Source of the DNA: Macrocystis pyrifera | Lineage: Eukaryota > Sar > Phaeophyceae > Laminariales > Laminariaceae | Reading direction: 5' to 3' | DNA: 64,000 nucleotides | NCBI GenBank assembly: GCA_031763025.1 | Contig: JASSKH010000007.1 | Span: 9,191,930-9,255,929, forward strand | Shown here: piece by piece, positions 35,148 to 45,705 of the stretch | How the letters are laid out: every line of letters begins with the position of its first letter | Numbering within the stretch: position 1 is the first letter of the stretch | The notes under the pieces: model-generated | Told to the model about the DNA's origin: nothing | The model's database searches: none | Seen by the model: the letters and a program-made list of their open reading frames with translations, nothing else | Translations under genes and position numbers: made by a program

Positions 35148-38100
35148 GTACGCTCAGGAATGCGTCAAGTACCCGCGCGTAGGCGTTCCGGCAACGTATA
35201 CATACGACTTGGAATCAGACCAGGTGATTTGCAACCAAGATGCGTATTTCGTGGTTGTACAACGGTTGACACAAATATACGAGAATCCCGAGGTTTTTAG
35301 CCTTTTCTTACACTTGTTTTGGCCCAATAACGCCCTAACAGACCCCATCATGAGCATCCCGTAATTTCGCGGGCTGTAGTTTCCTGTGAAGCTGTATGTA
35401 GCCGTCCGCAAGCAAAGTGCAAACGTTCAGTTGGGGGTTGTGTTTTGTCTCATTTTGTGGACCCCAAATTTCGGCCAACTTCGACCACAGAGCCCCTCAC
35501 TGCAAGCCAACCCGAAACTAGCCGGTCAGCCATCATCATGCGCTTAGCCAGCTTCTTGCAACGTAAGTTCCGCGTGCTCTGCCGTTTCAGCTGGGCAAGT
35601 AATCAACTTTGGACTTCTCCGTTGGCTGGACGGTTGTGAAGTGACGGATTCCTGTCTGACTGCCTGCAAACAGCGGGAACTAATCCGATCACAGTGAGGA
35701 CGCAAGGGGTGATGATACAAAGTTTTAGTACTCGCTCAGAACTCAACACGATCGCCGCAAAAGAAAATGGCACAGATGTAGAGTACGTGCAGGCACGCAG
35801 TTTTTAGAGAATCGCAAAACTGGCGCAGACGTAGCGTTAGTAACCCTTACCCAGTTAATTAAGGGTGTTCCGTGCCTGTCGTACAGACACGAACGAACGC
35901 AGCACATTATCGAGAAGTTCGTGCTCGACCGTCCACAGTTCCTATATTCGGCGCTCTGGCCTTTTCATATTCTACTGCGTCAGTGTACTCGTCCCTGCCA
36001 CCTCAAACTTACGATAACGTACACGGTTTACAGCATTCAACCTCATACTAGTCTAGCTGAGATACCGCGCGGTAACTACGTAGCCATGCCAAAAACACGG
36101 TACATATCTGGGTTATCCTCGAAACCCACCGTGTAAATATAGGGTGGAACCACGCGAGTGTAGCTTCCCGCATATGGTATATTGGTCATTGTGCGTAAAA
36201 CCTTGGTAAGAGCAATTTCGGGCATATGCCCCTGCACTTTCGCAGGAAAATCATGGGAAAATCAAGATCGACCACGACCCTTGCGAGGACTCGCTCGAAC
36301 CAGAGCTTCCTACCTGCTAGGGGTGCATAGCGAACGTCTGCAAATGACGTACGAGCGAAAGCGACCTATACGACGATGGTGCTGCGTACTTGGGTATATT
36401 GCAACGCTCACCTGTGTCTAGCATCCCCCCTTTTTCGACAATAGCAGTACGGGTTACAAGACGTTATGACAAAATACCCAATAAACCGTACACAAAACAT
36501 TTTGACGATGGTAAATGCGCGGAGGGGAGTTTAAGGGGTGTAATTCATTGGTGATATGCATGAAACGAAACCGATACCGGTATATCCAAGTCGTGTTTCC
36601 ATATTGACGTATGCTTTCACTAAGTGATGCTTGCGTACTACGGTCGTGAGAGATTACTGTTAATAACCGCCTTGGTCGAGCCTTGCGTGATGCCGCACAC
36701 ACACATATTACTGCTGACTGCGAGGTAATCGAGCCATCATGTCTACGATATTTCCTCGTGCTGGCTATCGATAGCTCAATAGTCCCCCTCCACTGGCAAG
36801 AGTCTCTGGAAGTGGCTACACCGGAAATGAAATTAACTCGTTGAAGCTGTCATCCATATGCAAGTCCACGTCACAAGCGGTTCTTGGTAGGATGCAGGTC
36901 GCCCTTCATGCGACTCACCGAACACCTCACGGCGCTTCGCACTTGGTGCAAGCAATCTCTGCCTGGTCGGTGAAAACCCAACATGCTCTGTCCCGGCATT
37001 GTAGGGATGCGAGGGTATAGGGTCATATGACTACGGCCATGCATGAGATCGAGTACATCTCTCCTATCCAGTACACCCCCCCCACTGGCAAGATCGCGTC
37101 CAGCCTCACCTTGATAGGATAACATTCAGGATCGGACACAGCTGGCCAGGGCCTTCCGCATCTGGCTTGACCTCGTCCTTGGCTCCAACTGAGACATATC
37201 GCTTCGAGTGCTGGAAATAGAGACGGTAGGCAAAATTAACGGGGTAAGCGATATGCAGCAACGCGATTTTGTCGTTAACCGGCCAGAGTGTAGAAGGTCG
37301 CCAATCGTCTGTTGTTGTTACATTAAATCTTCCTTTCTACCCAGCTAAATCAGTACACCCTGTGTCCGTCCTGATTCCTTGTCTGTATCCCAATATACAG
37401 GCAAATAATCGAAATACGGGCTCGGTCTCAAAGTAAAAAGCGCGCCTGAGGCACGACCTGATTGCACTCGCACACGGTGTGCACTCGATGGAAATCTTGT
37501 CGCCTCTATTTCTAGTAGGCCCTTTCATCTTGTGAAACTCATCCTCGGTACGATGTGCCACACGCTGGAGAGAACGCTCTTGCCTGAAGACATGCTAGTA
37601 CAACCCAACGGATCGTCGTGCTTGCGAAGACAGCACGCTTGCACTACTTCTCGTTGTCCATCGGCCCAACGGATGCCTACTCTTTGGCTCACATTCTCGC
37701 CATACATACCCTCAAAAGTAGAAATTCATTAAGTGGCCAGGGCGGTCTGCTCATCTATGAACTTGTACGCTGGGGATGATTCTGGGGCCAACGATAGAAA
37801 ATGACCTACGCACTAGCTAGACGGCCATCACATGGGCAGGGCGCATGGATTTTTTCATGTACCACTTACCGCATCGCTCTCCCGTGGAAAGTATAAGAGA
37901 TGACCTTTGCCGATGTTGTCCGCCACGAACTTGACCCCCGTAGTGCGCACGAGAGCCTGCTCTATGTGCGTAGCAATATTTCTGTCTACTGCACAGCACT
38001 ATGTGGTAGTGACAAGGAACAACGGCAGCAGATCGCACGAAAACGGGTGGAGAACTTGTGGGTGTCATTGCGCCAACTTGTAGCTACGGGCAACCAGAAG

Positions 38101-41100
38101 GGTGAAGGACATACGACGTGGGATAGAGAATTTGAAGAGCTACCCTACTAGCCTCATTTGACACGCATCGCATCTGTTCCGGAGATACACCGCTCGACAT
38201 CCAACGAACCATCAGTTCACGCCATTTGCCCAACCATCAATCCACCTCACCTTGACGTGGTGACATTTTTCCCGATGATCTACGTTTCTCCGTAAGCGTG
38301 CGCTATTGTTGAAACCGTAGTTTTTCACAACTAAAAAGCTCCCGGCGGGCACTACGGCGTTGCAGATCCCATCCATCGCTGACCCAGGCAAACGGTCATT
38401 GTTCAAATCATGACGCACGAGCGCAGAAAGGAAAAGGCGTCATGTAAAGGTACTATTGTACTACCTGCTATCTAGGATGACGCCTGCAAGCAGGATCTGT
38501 ACATGGCGACATGATGGCTGTTGTCCGGTAATACGAACAGTAGAACACCGTTTACAGCAGCAACCCCAGCTCAGCAGCAAAGCCCCTGCCATTGCTGGTG
38601 CTTCGAGATAGCGTCGTCGTGCTCAACACCGCGCTGTCAAAAAGTACCGCCCATATATGTGCGGGATGACGTGGTGTGGGAAAGCCGCGGACAGCAGTGG
38701 CTGTGGCAGCAGCGACAACAGCAGGGGCCTGACCCAATCGCTTATCGATGTACAGCATCAACCCTACAGGTAGCTGTCGCTGCTACGTACCACTTGCTGT
38801 TGCTGTCACTTTTTCCGCTGCTGTCCTGTACATGACGTGATCATTAACGGTACTGCTGTCCAACAAAACCTACACCAGTAGGACATCAACAGCCGCAGCC
38901 TATGCAACCAAAGCAACCAGCACACTTCCTGCTACCTTCAGCAGCATCCGCGGTTTTTCTGTTGCTGCTGTTGCTGCTGCTGCTGCCTCATCATGGTAGC
39001 GGTGTTGTAGCCGCTCCTATCGCCGTGGCTGCAACACAACTGGTAGCTGTACTACGGTTGGTCTGGATGTTTTCGTCGAAACCCGTGCTCGCAAGACACT
39101 CCCACTGCCTACACTTGATCAGAACGCGGTGACACGAAAAGTACGAGACAGCAACACCTCACCCGCCAGGGAATGAAAGCACCCACATAAGCCTCATAGC
39201 CGAACTCACGTTGTTGCAACATGCCGGCCGCCTTGAAGTCGCGTGTGTTGTATGGAAAACGGACTCGGCCGTACAGGTCGAGGCCAGTGTCTGTGTGTGC
39301 TTCCGCCGTCATGGTTGTCAAAGCACGAGGTCTTCCACACCACAACACTTGGCTCACAGGAGCCCAAGGGTGAGCGTAGGATGGACCCCAAATCAGAGAG
39401 TCCAGGGATGTGTGCAGAGTGAAATCCAAGTGTGCGAAATGCCGGGTGTGTGCTGTGAGCGCGGGCCTTGCGGCGCGATGCCAAGCAAGTGCGGCGAGAC
39501 GTTATGAGCAAACTGGGTCTCCTGAATCATGATAGTAAATGCTAAGCAAAAATGGGTTTCCACACACTGGGTGCGTCGCGATGCGAAGCTAATGGAGCGA
39601 TAAGATTGGAGAATGCTAAGCAGATCTGGCCCGGTATACGAGAGACTCGCCTCCATCTCGTTGATGTTTAGCAAGAAGATGCTAGACCTAGTCTAACTCG
39701 GTCGGGAGGACTTAGATATCCCCACAGTCTTGCGGCGGAACAATCTCCCGATAACGATCTCCCGGGGACGGGTCAACACCGTCAAGGGCGTGAGACCGCT
39801 CGTGACCCGAGATCTGGTACTGCTTGACCGGTGACGTGCCCTTTCGCCCGTGCGTATTACGAGATTTACGATAGGCATCTCCGACCCTGTTTTCCACAGT
39901 CAAACCAAATCCCAAGGAGAAAAAACCAACGCGATACGCACACGTATGAAACAAACAAACGCAAAGAAAATGAAAACGAAACGGCCTTTGGTATTAACGG
40001 TCTGTATCGCAGTTGCAGCCGTCGCATGTCTCGCCCTTCTCCAGCGATATTCTCCTCAGCATGACATTCCGCATGTAAGCCTCGGCTCCGTCCCCGACCC
40101 CTTGGAACCATCAGCCGGCATTCTGTGCTGTTTTGCGCCACCCTTCGGATTCGAAGCCGAACTTCTCGAGGTCCTCCTCGAGGCACCCCATCCAACCCCT
40201 CTCATGTCCAAAAGAATAGTATTTACCAGTGATCATCTCCCCAAACATTATCCTCCTCGGCAGGTGCTCTGTTCCCATGCTCGCCACGAAACCCGCAACT
40301 TACAACCCTTCGCCTGCACACCTTCGTCTCAATGCCCTCGGAGTCGGTCTTGACAACTTCGCGGGCGTTGGATTCTGTAAGGTCTGCGCGCTTCCGCTTC
40401 CGCTAGCCCAGGCATCGGAGGAGCACCAAGTGATGCACCCGACGTAGCCTGTCGTTGCCAGCCGGCTTCGGGCTCCACCAGACGCAAGCGTACAATATCG
40501 TCTCGATTTCCTCAACATTCAGCAGCCACACCTTCAGTCGCAAGCGCGCACCCGGACGATCATTCATAATATTTCATATTATACCGCCCGAAGTCGCATG
40601 ATTGGTGATGGGAGTGTTGCGCTACTTGACGGGAGGCCCACGGGCGTATGGGGTACATTGTGTGACATGGATGCACGCGATGGAGCGTGTATGTGCAGAC
40701 GCCACAGGACTCGCCCGCGGCAGCAGCCATGCACTATGGCCATGGCCTGATTAGTAGAGTCGCCATGGAAAACCAGGGTGTCGGACGAGTCTCGCGATAT
40801 TTCGAACACAAGGCCCGAAGTGATGTTCATAGAAACTCCAAGGGTCCTCGTCGAGCCGCGATGGCGAAGTAACCTAGATCAGCCTCGAAGGTGTCACTTG
40901 TAACTGCCTGCTCTTGAGGCGTGGCTGGTGCTGCATATGCGTGTGAAGCTTAATATCTTCTGTGTCAAGAGCACTCGCTTCCTCCGTGTCCTACAGTCAA
41001 CCAGTACGAATCCGCTGCAAAATTATGTGGGGCTATTTTATGCTCGTAGTGTCTAGGGTCGGTTGCCCTAAATTCCAATCGGACCCAAGCCCCTGAAAAC

Positions 41101-41480
41101 TAAAACTAAAAACAGCTTGGAATGGGACGAACGATTCCGACCGACCGCAAATATTCTCGTTCCATTCTCATCAGTAAGCCGGTTCAATGAAGCTAACACA
41201 CAATCTGATGCTTGCTGTCTCTCATCCGCCTTCTCCCGTAACAATGCCCCCCCCTCCCCGCCGTCCGCCCTCCCTCGCCCCCGCACGCCGTTATTTACGC
41301 CTTCGAATTTATGTGCATCGATCAACAAAATTCACACTGCTTAATACATACTCGTATCTCGTCTACGTACGCAATGCACAGAACCTGAACGGAGGGGCTA
41401 CACTTGCTTCACCTCGACGACTGCCCGTAGGCTCCTTCACTGATGAACCCAATTCTTCTTGTTTCACCAACGAGGAAAAT
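35148..41480. other. Long interval without a supported gene
   Basis: Both strands carry only short open frames with no family I recognise. 38520-39010 is rich in CAGCAG/TGCTGC triplets. Minus-strand frames at 36.9-38.4 kb and 39.2-40.8 kb show protein-like patches but no diagnostic motif, so they may be remnants of old elements. The decarboxylase promoter and 5' UTR presumably lie near the right end. Confidence 0.4.
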
Positions 41481-41636
41481 ATGTTCGATGCGGAGGGTTG
41501 GGAGGGTGAAGCAGACGTGTCCGACTGGGAGCCGTTTCGCCTCTTGGGGCGGTCGATGGTCGACTACATCGTCAACTACTACCAGCAAGTCGAGGATCGC
41601 CCGGTCGGGGCGCTCGTCGAGCCTGGGTACCTAAAG
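41481..41636 (+). CDS. Group II PLP-dependent decarboxylase (aromatic-L-amino-acid type), exon 1
   Basis: From the Met at 41481 this exon encodes an acidic leader (MFDAEGWEGEADVSDWE) and the conserved N-terminal segment EPFRLLGRSMVDYIVNYY, then VEDRP and VEPGYLK. In this family (aromatic-L-amino-acid, tyrosine and histidine decarboxylases) the segment forms the N-terminal helices of the dimer and normally reads R..G...VD...Y...+..RPV....EPGYL. The exon ends at AAG|GTATGG in phase 0. The frame is open upstream to 41187, so an earlier Met is possible; I chose 41481 because homology begins just after it. The enzyme removes CO2 from aromatic amino acids to make amines, presumably in the cytosol; substrate cannot be told from this part. 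Confidence 0.82.
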
Positions 41637-41964
41637 GTATGGGGAGTTTTTTTCTGTTTATATTACGTACGTATGTATATGTGCATTCTACGAAGTAAAG
41701 TCGGGGGGTGTTTGAGCTATCCTCGTACTCATTCACAGGTGCCTACCTTCCGCTCATGGAAGTTCCCGCTTTTCCCTTCTTGCTTTTTCTCCCTTTTCTT
41801 CAGTCCTCCTCTCTTTCTCTTTTTTTTTCGTATTTCCGTGTTTTCCATTTTCTTTCATATTTTTCGTATTTTCGCTTTCCGTCCTTCCCTGTACTACTGG
41901 GTAGCGGCGTTTTGCGTTTGGTTCGTTCCCTAGATTTTCTTGGGGGCGGATTCTGCAATTTGTC

Positions 41965-42330
41965 TCGGTGCTACACCCCCCCCCCCCCACGGTACTTTTG
42001 CCAGTGTGGAAGTCGGCCTATTCTCTTGCTGGTTTTCTTATGTGTATTCTATTAATAGTTCCTCTTTATTTCGGTTTCGATTTTGACGTCGATTTGTCTC
42101 ATCCTGTCTTGTTCTCGGGTATATTATTGCCGCCTCTTTGCCTTCTTTGCGACTCGTACAGCATACGTATCATATACCGGGTATATTTATCTGGTACGTG
42201 AGTATGTATGCTAATCTAACTTTGTATTCGTCTGAGGTACAGCAGCATACTATTTGTTTCAGTTATCATGCGTTCGTCGTAGTATTTTTCGTTCTTGTGC
42301 TTCTCCTGGGGTTGGTCAAAATTCATGTTT
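41965..42330. repeat. T-rich repeat, copy 2, in decarboxylase intron 1
   Basis: 42060-42290 matches 17400-17620 in order and orientation (GGTTTCGATTTTGACG, CATCCTGT, TTCGTCTGAGGTACA, TTCAGTTATCATGCG). A run of 14 Cs lies at 41976-41989. Confidence 0.5.
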
Positions 42331-43251
42331 AAACATTATGCCTCGTGCCTATATGCTGCCGTATGTATGTTGATTGTGGTAAACGACTACTAGGGCCTGG
42401 TGTTGTATTTACGGGCATATATATGTATGATTTATTTACATACAATGCGATACACAGCTGAGCTAAACATAGTATACCAGTAAATATATATATACGATAT
42501 TGTTGGCCCGGCAGCCTCGGGTCTGCATGATGTGCTGCTGCTATGCCTGGAATATGTTTTTGCTGCTAACTCCTGTGAGCATGGTAAATATTCAAGTCAA
42601 CCCCTCTCGGTGATGTGTCTCCGCATTGAAGCTGAAACACGGACCCATACGCTTCGGAAGCTGTACGAGTACCGCCTCGCAGTTGACATTTTTTTGGTGT
42701 CTCGCGCGGAGGTCTCGTGCCAGCGTAGTTTTCTTGTGATACGTACCTGTACGCTATGCTGCTGGTACTTGCTGCTGCTGCGTGCTGTTGCGGCTTCAGC
42801 AAGAAGCGAGAAGAACAAAATATTTGCAGCTAAAAATACAAAGATCCGGGTAGGTTTCCAATCCCCTAGATTGCTTTTCGGAAGTGGGACCACATTCCCT
42901 GCGTTGCTTGCTGGGTCAAGTGACTTTGACCACCTAGAGCATGTGCCACGGAGCCCGGCCGGAGCCAACGCTTGCACCGTACTGTCCACGCCGCCCCCCT
43001 GCGGGCCCCGCAGCAGGAAGCACGAGAAAAGACTCGCGGCCAAACGAGAAAAGTGAACTATTACGGAAAAACGGCCCTTTGGTACAAAGTAATAAACCGT
43101 TGATGATTTGTTCAGTTCATGCAGTCGTGGTGGGAGAAGTTTTACCTTTTAGTCTCATCCCATGAATCACCTTAGCCTCTACCCTTCCTGATCCCTCCCT
43201 TCTACTGTTTGCAGTCGCAACTTAGATCTGGGGTCTCTTATATAGCAGACT

Positions 43252-43350
43252 TTTCTTTCCCCCCCACGGTACGCCTCTTCCATTTTAGTCGCGAGAGAGG
43301 TTCAGCACTTGCTTGCTCCGTCGACTTGCGTCGAATAGCGCGTAACGAAC
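43252..43350 (-). mobile_element. Diverged SINE body fragment
   Basis: CCCCCCCACGGTACGCC, GAGAGAGGTTCAGCACTTGC and CGACTTGCGTCGAATAG align with the SINE body (minus strand) at roughly 75-80% by eye. Head and tail are missing. It is either an old copy or a related subfamily. Confidence 0.5.
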
Positions 43351-43419
43351 GGAATAATGGAGTAATAGTTGTAGTTTCAGGCTCCCCCACTAAGGAAGAA
43401 AAGTAACATCCAGTTACAG

Positions 43420-43679
43420 CAGTAGGAAATTGTCATTAAGAGTGAAACGAACAGGTTCTCCATCGCGATTGAAAAATGTGAACAAAATCCCAAGAAATTT
43501 TTGAAAGGAGCCGCCGAGCAAACACTTCAACTCTCAACGGCCTGTCTCAAGCTACCCGCCTCATGTGTGACTGTCGAACTTCAAGATGGGCCTGCACAGT
43601 CGGCTGCAAAGATTGGCGCTGTCGGTCGTAAAACTGACAGAGCAGACACGCTGCATGTCGAGGACGTGAAGAATGGATG
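43420..43679 (+). other. Stop-free, protein-like segment of unknown nature
   Basis: About 85 codons are open between TAG at 43418 and TGA at ~43677 without an internal Met start. It encodes EKCEQNPKKFLKGAAEQT and VELQDGPAQSAAKIG. Composition is balanced and hydrophilic and a CAGCAG acceptor lies just upstream. It could be an exon on the + strand inside the decarboxylase intron, or chance. No family is recognised. Confidence 0.22.
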
Positions 43680-44261
43680 ACTCTAAAAAAAAAAACACAT
43701 GAGGACAGTAAAGGCTTAGAATGATGAATTGTGGTTAATTCACCAGCGGTTTCACGAGTGAACGTGGGGGATGTGCAAGCACTCCATCCATCCAGTGTTC
43801 CTCAATCCCGATGGCCTCTTACAGTAACGTATATCGACGGCTTGACGCTGCAACTCGTTGACTACAAGATCTGCTGAAAGGTCGCCTAAGTATTCCGTCA
43901 CCCAATATGCGGTGTAATTAGTTGAATCGCGACTTACGAAGCATTGACTCAATATTCCATGTACATACTACCTATTTCTTATAACAGAGAACGCTAAACT
44001 TTGTCGCGCGCAAAGTATCCACCACGGGAAACGAACGGGGTCCGTGCCATAAATAGGGCGGGACAAACTGGAGATACCCAGGCTAATCAGTATCGGCAAG
44101 GAAAAGGCCCCAGTAGAGAAAAGTAAGGAAAACGTAACGGGTGCCCGGCGCACCACGAATATCTTCAAAAGGGGACGAACGGAGTCCTACCACGAGGGAG
44201 AAGACTCCGGCAAAAACGAAGGCAATTCTTAGATTCTAAAACTGAGTCTCTGTTGGGGTAA

Positions 44262-44536
44262 GAACTTAAGCACAGCAGTAGTATTAATAGTAGTGACAGA
44301 CCATGGGCGACGCTAAGAACTTCGCGACAAATAAAGTGTTCCTAGCCAGACGCAAAGAGTGGGCAATGTTATGCAACATATCTTCCTTTTTCTGGCCACG
44401 CCGGAATTCTTATGCACGGCAGGGAGTGTCCCACCCTATTTTCAGCTCAAAAAATGCCGTTTTCTTATTTTCGTCCGACCCTCGAGCCTAAATTTCTTAA
44501 CAGTCAATCTCGTACGGGTAAGTAAGTGCTGTCGCG
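44262..44536 (+). repeat. Repeat R2, copy 2, left part (interrupted by a TIR element)
   Basis: Matches 48490-48852 in inverted orientation (ATGGGCGACGCTA, TTCTGGCCACGC, CACCCTATTT, CTCGTACGGGTAAG). Its continuation resumes at 45322 after a 782-bp TIR insertion. A GTAAGT donor-like site follows CGTACGG, as in copy 3. Confidence 0.75.
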
Positions 44537-44539
44537 TAC

Positions 44540-45321
44540 TTAGGGTGTGTCTTAACCCCCCCCACAGAGCATGGGAACGAGCGGAACGGAACGAGGCTGT
44601 TCGTGGTCATTCGTTCCGTGCCTGTGTAAAAAAACTAGTTTGGGTCCATGCAGAATCCTGGGCCTCGCCAGCCGAATCAGTACGAACGGTATCTTTTGCA
44701 CATGCCAGAGCACATTGGTGTCCACATCCATCTTCGGTGGTGTCCATCTACTAGACCGGCGTCCTCGGTGGCTTGGTAGGTGGTCCGCGTGCCTGTCAAG
44801 ATCAATTTCGTGGGTTCAAGTCCCACCGAGTGCATGCTCATAGGGACTTCTTCTTGCATAAAAAATTGATAAGCGGAAAGCGCGAAAGCGTGAGTTGGCT
44901 ACATTCGATGAAAATCGACGAGCAGTGGGAATGCTGAACCCTATGCGCGACAAAAACTAAAGGCACGTACCGGGGGGGAGAAGGGACGACACCTGTGACC
45001 ACGGCTTGTCCAGAAGATCGTCGAGGGTAAAACCTCCTACGAGTGGGCTGGGAAGTAAAAGTGATGGATAAAAAAAAAAAAATCTACATCAAATAAGATC
45101 CTATATGTTCCCGTTCGGTCGGGCCGTTCGGTCCTCCCAAACAAGAAAAAGGGGTGCAACACTTCTTCTTCCTCTTCCTAGATATACAGTTTTTCTCGGG
45201 CTGCACGGAATCTATTCGTTTCCCACAACCAATCAGCATCATCAATAATTATTCATGCAGCAAATAATGTTCCATCCGGTTCGTTCCAATGCTCTCTGGG
45301 GGGGGTTAAGACACACCCTTT
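44540..45321. mobile_element. TIR element with AGGGTGTGTCTTAACC ends, carrying a SINE
   Basis: The left end TTAGGGTGTGTCTTAACCCC and right end GGGGTTAAGACACACCCTTT are inverted repeats that extend ~40 bases inward through GAGCATNGGAACGA. TAC flanks both sides (44537-44539 and 45322-45324). The uninterrupted R2 copy at 48.5 kb provides the empty site. The TIR and 3-bp duplication suggest a cut-and-paste MITE-like element, possibly PIF/Harbinger-like. A SINE occupies its centre. Confidence 0.72.
44764..45082 (+). mobile_element. tRNA-derived SINE, copy 7 (nested)
   Basis: Full-length copy with a head reading GGGTTCAAGTCCCACC. It is inserted inside the TIR element. ATCTAC occurs upstream at ~44746 and immediately after the poly(A), a plausible short target duplication. 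Confidence 0.9.
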
Positions 45322-45540
45322 TACTGCTGCAGTCATCATGCGTACTTTTGACACGCACGCGCCGGGTTTTTCTCGGTGATCTTAAGCAGTATACGTATCT
45401 GGAATAATAACTTTCGTATACGTGACAGGTACGGAAATGTTGGACGACGACAGCCGAAGTACTCGTTCGTACGAGGGTTATGATATGAGTCAATTCGTTG
45501 GGAAGTTAATGTTTGTTTGCGTATCGTCAACTATTTTGCA
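45322..45540 (+). repeat. Repeat R2, copy 2, right part with exon-like segment
   Basis: After the TIR insertion R2 continues to an acceptor-like TACGTGACAG and an open segment encoding GTEMLDDDSRSTRSYEGYDM and SQFVGKLM. Copy 3 encodes the near-identical GTETLDDDGRTTHSYDGYDM and SQFVWKLM. Several differences are conservative. No family is recognised. Confidence 0.65.
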
Positions 45541-45705
45541 GCGTACCAGACTTTGGTGCGGTGAAAAACGAGGTCGGCTCGCACACGCACAACCCTGTAA
45601 CCCTAAAGGTTGTGCGAGTTCTACAGTTCTACTACACACCCATACCAGTCATTTCAGGTCTCGATACTCTGGGGAAACTCACTGGCAGATACAAGATATA
45701 TTTTC

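Noticed and set aside
39850..40353. 167-codon ORF with one hydrophobic segment
   Set aside because: The single hydrophobic stretch is not enough; composition is not otherwise protein-like and no homology is recognised.
42532..43056. 174- and 148-codon ORFs on opposite strands
   Set aside because: Mutually overlapping, lying within the decarboxylase intron, with no recognisable domain on either strand.
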